Source: Chloroflexota bacterium (GTDB lineage: Bacteria; Chloroflexota; Anaerolineae; UBA1429). From it: 11,354 bases of DNA. Positions within the stretch are counted from its first letter, which is position 1. Every line of letters starts with the position of its first letter. The stretch lies in the NCBI GenBank assembly GCA_012515695.1, contig JAAYXX010000341.1:1-11354 (forward strand). Direction: 5' to 3'. The notes under the pieces are model-generated. The model was not told the origin of the DNA and did not search any database. It saw only the letters and a program-made list of their open reading frames with translations. Position numbers and translations under genes: made by a program. This document shows, in pieces, positions 6,749 through 11,354 of the stretch.

Positions 6749-7639
6749 ATGCACTTTGGCATCATGGCTATGCAGATGGACGCTCTGATCCCCCCAGGGC
6801 TAACCCCAGCCAACGCTCTGTCCTACCTGGCAGCATTCGACCACGCTGGCCTCGTACGCAATCTGGTAGACTCTGGCTTTGACCTGATCGAACTGGGTGG
6901 CGACCTGGGGATGTTCTTTCCTCAAGCGTTTGCCCCCGCAGCCATCCGCAGTCTTGCCAACCTGCAACAGAGCCGGGGGCTGACCTACACCGTCCACCTG
7001 CCCCTATGGTCTGTTGAACCATCTACCCCGCTCGAGCCTGTGCGCCGAGGCTCCATTCGCGCCATCGTAGACATCATCCACGCCACATATGCGCTTCAAC
7101 CCAAAGCATACGTCTGCCACGCAACCGGAGCTTTGGCCGCCGAGTTCTCCCAGATGCGCCTGCCGCAGATGGCCCAAGCGATGATCCTGCGACAGTTTCA
7201 GGCAGGTGCCAGGGAAAGCCTCAAGGCCATTCTGGGCGAAACGGGTATCCCTGGCCGCCTGCTGGCTATCGAGACCATCGAATTCCCGCTCGACTTGACC
7301 CTGGAACTGGCCGAGGCCCTTGATCTGTCCATCTGCCTCGACACGGGGCATGTGCTGGCTGGTTTTTGCGGACCTACTACCCTCGAACAGGCGCTCGAAC
7401 TCTGCCTTCCCCGCTTGGTAGAGGTGCACCTGCACGACTCTCCCACGCCGGGGCCGGACGGGTTGCGCCAGTATGGCCGCGATCATCAGCCGTTGGGCAC
7501 AGGCGACCTGGACGTCGGCGCCCTCCTCGACCGATTACGGCAGGCCGATTTTGACGGACCGATTATACTGGAGCTTGACGTACAATCGGCGCTCCAATCT
7601 CTACAATACATCCGCCGCGTGCGCCCCCAGGCGCTCTAG
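6749..7639 (+). CDS. Sugar phosphate isomerase/epimerase-like TIM barrel (AP endonuclease 2 superfamily)
   Basis: The protein has 296 residues from the ATG with a strong Shine-Dalgarno. The fold signature is clear: FDLIELGGD in an early strand, HLPLW, AIETIEFP (E175/E178), CLDTGHVLAGF (D198, H201), VEVHLHDS (H227, H229, D230), GRDHQPLGTGDLD and IILELD (E275). These acidic and histidine positions form the divalent-metal site shared by xylose-isomerase-like sugar isomerases/epimerases and endonuclease IV. It is cytoplasmic, with no signal peptide. The transporter that follows, 34 bases downstream on the same strand, suggests it acts on an imported sugar or polyol. The HLPL plus E-x-x-E plus D-x-GH pattern is also found in CbiR, the cobamide-remodelling phosphodiesterase of the same superfamily; I cannot exclude that role, but no cobamide genes are nearby. 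Superfamily firm, substrate unknown. Confidence 0.82.
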   Translation: MHFGIMAMQMDALIPPGLTPANALSYLAAFDHAGLVRNLVDSGFDLIELGGDLGMFFPQAFAPAAIRSLANLQQSRGLTYTVHLPLWSVEPSTPLEPVRRGSIRAIVDIIHATYALQPKAYVCHATGALAAEFSQMRLPQMAQAMILRQFQAGARESLKAILGETGIPGRLLAIETIEFPLDLTLELAEALDLSICLDTGHVLAGFCGPTTLEQALELCLPRLVEVHLHDSPTPGPDGLRQYGRDHQPLGTGDLDVGALLDRLRQADFDGPIILELDVQSALQSLQYIRRVRPQAL

Positions 7640-7662
7640 AAAGCCTGAACACATGCCTACAC

Positions 7663-7666
7663 GGAG
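7663..7666 (+). promoter_or_regulatory. Ribosome binding site for the transporter, favouring GTG 7674
   Basis: GGAG followed by seven bases and GTG 7674. An in-frame ATG at 7653 precedes it but has only a poor AGAAAG upstream. Confidence 0.5.
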
Positions 7667-7673
7667 AACCCTT

Positions 7674-8297
7674 GTGAAACGCCTTCCCATCTTCCGACTG
7701 CTCGCCGTCACCGTCTTTAGCTTTGCCATCACCATGATCTCCAACACGCTGGAACCCGCCGTGCTGGGGCACAAAGTGCTGGAGCTGGTTCCCGGCCAAC
7801 GCAACACAGCGTTGGGGTTCACCACTTTTGCAGGCTTGGTCGTCGCCATACTGGTGCAGCCTATTGTGGGGGTCTTTTCAGATCGCACGCGCTCGCGCTG
7901 GGGGCGTCGCCTGCCCTACTGCGCGGCAGGCATCATTCTGGTGGCCTTTAGTCTCTACATGATCGCCCTTGCGCCAGTCTTTGGCCTGGTGGTCGCAGGC
8001 GTCCTGTTGGTTCAGTTGGGGTCCAACACGGTCCAGGGGCCGTGGCAAGCCCTGATCCCCGACCTCGTGCCAGAGGAGCAGCGAGGCCAGGCTTCGGGCC
8101 TGAAAGCCATGCTAGATATTCTCGGATTCGTCGTAGGCCGACTGATTGCCGGGCTGTTGGTGAGTCGCTATTCCGTCTGGGGGGAAGCGGCCATCATTGC
8201 CGCCGTTACTGTGCCGGTGGTCACTCTGATCGTGGCGTTGATCATCACGGCCTTGGGCGCGCGCGAAAAGCCCTTGTCCGCCTCCGCCATGCCCTAG
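7674..8297 (+). CDS. MFS transporter, N-terminal six-helix half (ends at in-frame TAG)
   Basis: The frame encodes 207 residues from GTG 7674 (214 from ATG 7653) and ends at TAG 8295-8297. It has about six hydrophobic segments, and the loop between helices 2 and 3 carries GVFSDRTRSRWGRRLPY. That is the signature of GPH/SLC45-like glycoside-cation symporters (melibiose, sucrose type) within the major facilitator superfamily. PEEQRGQASGLKA is the typical helix-4 entry loop. The protein is half the usual length: the coding pattern continues in the same frame immediately after the stop, and the missing six helices are there. The break falls in the central cytoplasmic loop after REKPL. Options are a disabled gene, two co-translated half transporters, read-through, or a CAG-to-TAG base error, since the next codon is CAG. 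Likely role: sugar import coupled to the isomerase upstream. Confidence 0.75.
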   Translation: MKRLPIFRLLAVTVFSFAITMISNTLEPAVLGHKVLELVPGQRNTALGFTTFAGLVVAILVQPIVGVFSDRTRSRWGRRLPYCAAGIILVAFSLYMIALAPVFGLVVAGVLLVQLGSNTVQGPWQALIPDLVPEEQRGQASGLKAMLDILGFVVGRLIAGLLVSRYSVWGEAAIIAAVTVPVVTLIVALIITALGAREKPLSASAMP

Positions 8298-8303
8298 CAG
8301 AGC

Positions 8304-8945
8304 GTGCGTCAAGCCCTCAGCCGCGCCTTTGCCGTCGATTGGGGCCGATATCCCGCCTTTGGCCGCTGGTTCGCCAACCGCACCCTCTTCTGGGGGGCCT
8401 TTATCCTGCTCAATACCTTCCTGCTGTTCTACCTGATCGACGTGGTCGGCATGGTCGAGGCAACAGCGCAAGGCTTTGTGGGGCAGATCTCCACCGTTAT
8501 CGGCGTCTCCATTATCCTCGTCACCCTGCCCTCGGGGTGGCTGGCAGACCGCTTTGGCCGCAGACCCCTGACAGCAGCCTCCGGCGTTATCGCCTGCCTC
8601 GGCACAGTCGCTTTGCTCTTTGTCCGCAGCACGACCCTGTTGACAGTGGCCGGTCTGTTCGTAGGCTCTGGTATCGGCATCTTTTTGAGTAGCAACTGGG
8701 CACTGGTAACCGACATCGTCCCGCGTGGCGAGGCTGCCCGCTATCTGGGAATCGCCAACATCGCAACGGCTGGGGGCAGCGCCATCGCCCGATTCCTGGG
8801 AGGCGCATCCATCGATGCGCTCAACAACCTCCTGAATTCCGCCAGCGCGGGCTATCTGATCATGTTCGGAGTGGCCGCCGCGGCTTTCCTGGCGAGCGCG
8901 TTACTGGCGCTCACCATTCCCACTACCAGGACAGACCGGGAATAG
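8304..8945 (+). CDS. MFS transporter, C-terminal six-helix half
   Basis: The frame encodes 213 residues from GTG 8304. It is in the same reading frame as the N-terminal half and starts six bases after its TAG, so re-initiation by terminating ribosomes is possible; there is no strong Shine-Dalgarno. It begins with the cytoplasmic loop (ALSRAFAVDWGRYPAF) and first membrane entry (FANRTLFWGAFILLNTFLLF). GWLADRFGRRPL follows, the second copy of MFS motif A, then five further hydrophobic segments ending at LLALTIPTTRTDRE. No other gene lies between the halves, and without the stop the whole would be about 420 residues, normal for this family. I read both pieces as one transporter gene with an internal amber codon. 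Sugar-type specificity is inferred from the N-terminal half. Confidence 0.72.
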   Translation: MRQALSRAFAVDWGRYPAFGRWFANRTLFWGAFILLNTFLLFYLIDVVGMVEATAQGFVGQISTVIGVSIILVTLPSGWLADRFGRRPLTAASGVIACLGTVALLFVRSTTLLTVAGLFVGSGIGIFLSSNWALVTDIVPRGEAARYLGIANIATAGGSAIARFLGGASIDALNNLLNSASAGYLIMFGVAAAAFLASALLALTIPTTRTDRE

Positions 8946-8958
8946 ACCCATCTCGCTC

Positions 8959-8990
8959 GTCGAGCGCCTGCCACGCGACAGGCGCTCGAC
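8959..8990. terminator. Perfect 12-bp hairpin between convergent genes
   Basis: GTCGAGCGCCTG and its exact reverse complement enclose eight bases (8971-8978), 13 bases after the transporter stop. There is no T run on either side, so it is not a classical intrinsic terminator. Its place between two gene ends suggests a transcription-end or RNA-stability structure for one or both strands. Confidence 0.55.
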
Positions 8991-9047
8991 AAATCAGCTC
9001 CCTATCATGCCCAAGATCGCACGCGCCCAGGCCACAGCGCCCGCGCA

Positions 9048-9887
9048 TCAACTCCCTGGCGGCGGCACCACCTCGACGTTCGCCGGACGCTCCTCTTCCA
9101 GCAACATGCGCATCTGCTGGCCGTTCTGCACAGCGTAATTCTGAGCATTGTTGTTGAACAGCAGATGCACCTCCTTGGCCCGGCTGGCTAGCTCACTGAC
9201 CTTGGGAACCCACTCTCTCAGCTCATCCTCCGAGTAGAGATAGTCAAAACGCTCCCCCGTCTCTTTCACCTTGGCGTACCACTTTTTATAGTTGCGCCCG
9301 TGAAAGCGGACGATCACCAGGTCAGGGTCCGTCACCTCCAAAACGGTGGGCACACTGCCACTTCCCAACTGCGGCTCATCCACAACGGTGAGGCCGATGT
9401 GGTTCTCTCGCAGAGTCTTGACTACATCCGGCACACGGTCCTCGGTCAGCCAGCTTCGATGTCGAAACTCGACGCCCAGTTCGTCCCCCTGAAAGAACTC
9501 GCGCACGTGCTTGATATAGTCCATATTCTTCTCGCTGTACTGGAACCAGGGAGGAAACTGGAAATGCACAGCCCCCAGCTTTTGCGCGTCCCGCAAAGGC
9601 TGCAAGGTCTCGCAAAAAGCCTTCATGACATCATCGTCGGGCGGTGTCTTGCGATCATGCCAGGTCAACTGGCGATAGGGCTTGACATCGAATATGAAAT
9701 CTGGAGGCGTGCGCTCGGCCCACAGTTCAAAGTTCCTGGTCGATACCAGCACGTAAAAAGTCGAGTTGACCTCTACCACCGGGAAGAACCTGGCATAGTA
9801 GCTGATCTGCTCGCTAGAGGGCAGCCCCGGAGGGTAAAAGTCCGTGTGCTGTGACCAACTGGACGTGCCAACACGAATCCGCGCCAT
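9048..9887 (-). CDS. DUF72 (YecE-like) family protein
   Basis: The protein has 279 residues, normal for DUF72. It begins with the family signature RVGTSSWSQHTDFYPPGLP followed by YYARFFPVVEVNSTFY, where the short strand with E-x-N-S-T-F is diagnostic. DFIFDVKPYRQLTW, LGAVHFQFPPWF, LGVEFRHRSWL, RFHGRN and the C-terminal VHLLFNNNAQNYAVQN complete the TIM-barrel-like family pattern. The biochemical function of DUF72 is not established. It is cytoplasmic with no signal peptide. The start at 9887 has AGGAAGG a few bases upstream. It follows the 95-residue gene by 18 bases, so the two are very probably one operon. Confidence 0.88.
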   Translation of the reverse strand: MARIRVGTSSWSQHTDFYPPGLPSSEQISYYARFFPVVEVNSTFYVLVSTRNFELWAERTPPDFIFDVKPYRQLTWHDRKTPPDDDVMKAFCETLQPLRDAQKLGAVHFQFPPWFQYSEKNMDYIKHVREFFQGDELGVEFRHRSWLTEDRVPDVVKTLRENHIGLTVVDEPQLGSGSVPTVLEVTDPDLVIVRFHGRNYKKWYAKVKETGERFDYLYSEDELREWVPKVSELASRAKEVHLLFNNNAQNYAVQNGQQMRMLLEEERPANVEVVPPPGS

Positions 9888-9905
9888 ACATACCCTTCCT
9901 TTCCA

Positions 9906-10193
9906 TCAGCCCAACCAGAGCTCCCCGCAAGACTCCACCCCTTTGTCCGGTAGCGCCGTCTTGATCTCTAGAAGCGTCTCGACGCTCTCAGCGCACTTGC
10001 GCAGGATAACCCCCAGGTCGCGACGACCATCGGCGTCGACCAGAGACGCCGCCTCGCGCAATCCGGCCACCATGTCGGGCGTGATGGTCTCACACACGTC
10101 CGTCAGGCGCTCGACAAGGCTGCCCGCGCCAATATCATCGCGGGCGTATCGGCCATTTGACCTCTGCCCGCCCCTATTCGCGTGAGAATTCAT
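9906..10193 (-). CDS. Small helical protein of unknown function
   Basis: The protein has 95 residues. I do not recognise it. The start ATG at 10193 has AAGGAAG about six bases upstream, a convincing ribosome site, and the gene ends 18 bases before the DUF72 start, so translation in one operon is likely. The first 25 residues are polar and probably disordered. The rest is predicted mainly helical with heptad-like leucine/valine spacing (SLVERLTDVCETI, MVAGLREAASLV, LGVILRKCAESVETLLEI), suggesting a small helical bundle or dimer. It has three cysteines without a metal-site pattern, no signal peptide and no membrane segment. No function is proposed beyond association with DUF72. Confidence 0.6.
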   Translation of the reverse strand: MNSHANRGGQRSNGRYARDDIGAGSLVERLTDVCETITPDMVAGLREAASLVDADGRRDLGVILRKCAESVETLLEIKTALPDKGVESCGELWLG

Positions 10194-10254
10194 CTCCCTC
10201 TTCCTTTGGCCTTAACGAGCACTTGTGGAATCGACACCAGGCAGACCAATCTGC

Positions 10255-10282
10255 ATTCCACCCTCACCATAGGGAGTGTCAA
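10255..10282 (-). promoter_or_regulatory. Candidate promoter for the 95-residue gene and DUF72 gene
   Basis: A perfect TTGACA (10282-10277) is followed after 16 bases by TGGAAT (10260-10255), four of six to the -10 consensus, about 60 bases before ATG 10193. It starts just after the CBM48 stop codon, so read-through from upstream is the alternative. Confidence 0.33.
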
Positions 10283-10286
10283 TTTG

Positions 10287-10586
10287 TCACACCTGCAAAA
10301 CCGAGTTATCGCCACCGAAAATGTTGGGAACATATTGGTCAGCATGCCAGTCGTTGCACCATCTCGCGTGGTCCAGCAAATAGCGATACTCGTACGCTCT
10401 ACCCCGCTTCAGTAGCAAGGTGATCTCCCACCATTCGCCATCTGAAGAGCGGGTTAACCTGTGCGACCAGGGATTCCAGTTGTTGAAATCCCCCGCCAGA
10501 TGCACGACCTTCGCCGATACACTCGTAGACAACCGAAAGGTAACGCGAACCAGGTCAGATTCCGCATTCGTGCTTTCGACGAGCAT
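10287..10586 (-). CDS. Free-standing CBM48 / AMPK-beta-like glycan-binding domain protein
   Basis: The protein has 99 residues, essentially one domain. VRVTFRLSTSVSAKVVHLAG, then GDFNNWNPWSHRL, GEWWEITLLLKRGRAYEYRYL and WHADQYVPNIFGGDNSVL reproduce the immunoglobulin-like CBM48 fold. This domain sits at the N-terminus of isoamylases, glycogen branching and debranching enzymes and in the AMPK beta subunit, where it binds alpha-glucans. The tryptophans in NNWNPW and the aromatic YRYL strand are the usual glucan-contact and core positions. No catalytic domain is attached and the frame closes directly after the domain, so it would act as a small glycan-binding or sensing subunit in the cytoplasm. 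ATG 10586 has a GGGGAG ribosome site five to six bases upstream. It lies 24 bases after the end of the cysteine-rich reading frame, in the same transcription unit. Confidence 0.8.
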   Translation of the reverse strand: MLVESTNAESDLVRVTFRLSTSVSAKVVHLAGDFNNWNPWSHRLTRSSDGEWWEITLLLKRGRAYEYRYLLDHARWCNDWHADQYVPNIFGGDNSVLQV

Positions 10587-10610
10587 GGGTTCTCCCCCTC
10601 AAGGTCAATG

Positions 10611-10861
10611 TTAGCTGATCCACTCGGCGGCGGGCCATCCACACGCATACAGCGCGCGCAGAGCCATCTTTTGCACGTGGGCGACTAGGTCGCTCCATCG
10701 AGCGAACCCTCTCATACCAGCACTCCCCGCCAGCCAGCGATGAGCGCAATTCCAACACGATTCGGCAATCAAAACCAAACGACATTGTTGGTGGTCCGGC
10801 AGGCCGCACACCTGGCGTAACCTGGCCGGTCTTCAGGGGGACAGGCGCAATACGAGTACAT
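10611..10861 (-). pseudogene. Cysteine-rich (zinc-ribbon-like) mini-protein, apparently frameshifted
   Basis: From ATG 10861 a 30-codon frame encodes MYSYCACPPEDRPGYARC and goes on to AACRTTNNVVWF before TGA at 10771-10769: a C-x-C and a C-x-x-C. In the neighbouring frame, right across this point, IAESCWNCAHRWLAG supplies another C-x-x-C-x-H, and the frame stays open to TAA at 10613-10611. Adding one base to the TTTT run (10774-10771 on minus) joins them into about 83 residues with six cysteines and a histidine, followed by a helical tail (FARWSDLVAHVQKMALRALY). This would be a plausible small zinc-binding protein, possibly nucleic-acid- or partner-binding. An in-frame upstream ATG at 10921 with GGAAAG before it would add 20 residues. 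I do not recognise a family. A promoter upstream and the CBM48 gene 24 bases downstream support a real transcribed gene. Broken gene, recoding or base error cannot be separated here. Confidence 0.42.
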
Positions 10862-10939
10862 TGATGAGGAAAATCGAGGAACCACGCCAGCCCTTTTCAG
10901 AACAAGCCGGTGGCGCTCCATCAACTGCTTTCCAAGGGC

Positions 10940-10968
10940 ATGATAACATCAAAGAAATGAGACGTCAA
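10940..10968 (-). promoter_or_regulatory. Sigma-70-like promoter of the cysteine-rich/CBM48 transcription unit
   Basis: TTGACG (10968-10963), 17-base spacer, TATCAT (10945-10940): five of six matches in each box with ideal spacing. Transcription would begin near 10933, about 70 bases before ATG 10861, and could continue through CBM48 to the downstream minus-strand genes. Confidence 0.6.
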
Positions 10969-11023
10969 GGGTATGAATACTGAGTTGATTATCTACACAG
11001 TATACCCAGTCCCGCAACACGCA

Positions 11024-11063
11024 CGAAAACAGACGCCCCATCCCGCGAGATGGAGCGTCTGTT
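11024..11063 (-). terminator. Intrinsic terminator of the aldehyde ferredoxin oxidoreductase gene
   Basis: A 15-pair stem with one mismatch (11028-11042 with 11049-11063) and a six-base loop lies about 33 bases after the stop at 11097. On the minus strand the stem runs into TTTT, a short but fitting U tract. It separates the oxidoreductase gene from the promoter of the next minus-strand unit. Confidence 0.65.
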
Positions 11064-11096
11064 AATACACAGGACAGCTATGCAATCGCGCCTGCG

Positions 11097-11354
11097 TCAG
11101 TCATTGATCTGCGGCACGGGCTGCTCGAGTTCGGCAGGCGGCGGGGGCACAGTCTCCTTGGCCTTTTCAGCGCCCGCCATCATCGGGTCATACATCTCGC
11201 CCATGCCAAGCTCCTGCATCCGCTCGCGCGTGGGCCAGCCCGTCTCCACGTCCCACCCCTGCAAGCGATAGTACTCGTCCATCACCGGCCGGAACTGCTC
11301 CCGATCCAGCTTGTACCGCTTGTCCAGCAGTGGGTTCTGCCAGTTCTCCAGATA
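11097..11354 (-). CDS. Aldehyde ferredoxin oxidoreductase family, C-terminal end (5' part missing)
   Basis: The frame is open to the right edge, with 85 C-terminal residues visible. ENWQNPLLDKRYKLDREQF, then VMDEYYRLQGWDVETGWPTR and MQELGM match the C-terminal end of the tungsten-dependent aldehyde ferredoxin oxidoreductase family (AOR domain 3), which oxidises aldehydes to carboxylates with ferredoxin as acceptor. The tungstopterin and iron-sulfur ligands lie further upstream, outside the window. After the normal family end there is an extra tail of about 30 residues, rich in Ala, Glu and Pro with a PPPP run. A terminator hairpin follows the stop. Family assignment is good for such a short piece because DEYYRLxGWD and GWPTRERxxELG are highly typical; the precise substrate class is not readable. 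Confidence 0.78.
   Translation of the reverse strand, partial: YLENWQNPLLDKRYKLDREQFRPVMDEYYRLQGWDVETGWPTRERMQELGMGEMYDPMMAGAEKAKETVPPPPAELEQPVPQIND

Noticed and set aside
7004..7486. 160-codon minus-strand frame across the isomerase
   Set aside because: Antisense to the metal-site motifs of the TIM barrel, with no ribosome site and no recognisable domain.
10555..10809. 84-codon minus-strand frame overlapping the cysteine-rich gene and the CBM48 start
   Set aside because: It overlaps the CBM48 coding start and its ribosome site. The cysteine pairs and the good downstream spacing belong to the other frames.
1..11354. CRISPR array, transposase, integrase, tRNA or phage-like genes
   Set aside because: None seen: no regularly spaced repeats, no DDE/tyrosine recombinase motifs, no cloverleaf sequences and no structural phage proteins.

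Overview
The window is GC-rich bacterial DNA of about 11.4 kb, densely packed with genes on both strands and with no RNA genes, CRISPR array or recognisable mobile element. The gene mix suggests a member of the Chloroflexota (Anaerolineae-like), probably from an environmental genome. It includes a GT39-type membrane glycosyltransferase with a long extracytoplasmic tail, a secreted GH5 glycosidase with LPLVY-like segments, a Ub-Mut7C/Mut7-C protein, a tungsten-type aldehyde ferredoxin oxidoreductase and a GPH/SLC45-like transporter. The taxonomic call is an inference from gene style, not from a marker gene.

Left part (1-2432, plus strand): the C-terminal two thirds of an AIF/ferredoxin-reductase-like FAD/NAD(P) oxidoreductase, then one long open frame. 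That frame joins a complete Ub-Mut7C + Mut7-C PIN-like RNase/zinc-ribbon protein to a complete HpcH/HpaI-type class II aldolase, with no stop codon between them. An internal Shine-Dalgarno and ATG sit exactly where a free-standing aldolase should begin.

Middle (2537-6305): a GT39-like polytopic glycosyltransferase on plus converges with a secreted GH5-type glycoside hydrolase on minus. The hydrolase gene is divergent from the next plus-strand block. The 443-base gap between them holds a candidate promoter for each direction and a perfect inverted repeat lying on the hydrolase promoter.

Right of centre (6749-8945, plus): a sugar-phosphate isomerase/epimerase-type TIM barrel followed by a 12-TM MFS sugar-type transporter. 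The transporter is cut by an in-frame TAG between its two six-helix halves. A perfect 12-bp hairpin follows in the convergent gap.

Right end (9048-11354, minus): DUF72/YecE protein, a 95-residue helical unknown, a free-standing CBM48 (AMPK-beta/isoamylase-N-like) glycan-binding domain, and a cysteine-rich mini-protein that appears to be broken by a one-base frameshift in a T run. A good sigma-70-like promoter lies upstream of this last gene. A terminator hairpin then separates the block from the C-terminal end of an aldehyde ferredoxin oxidoreductase running in from the right edge.

The common thread is carbohydrate handling: glycosyl transfer, secreted glycosidase, sugar isomerase, sugar transporter, aldolase and glycan-binding domain. 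I do not see a new defence or mobile system. The most notable observations are three places where the coding frame is unexpected: a missing stop in the RNase-aldolase frame, an extra stop in the transporter, and a frameshift in the zinc-ribbon gene. Each could be real biology or an assembly or consensus error.
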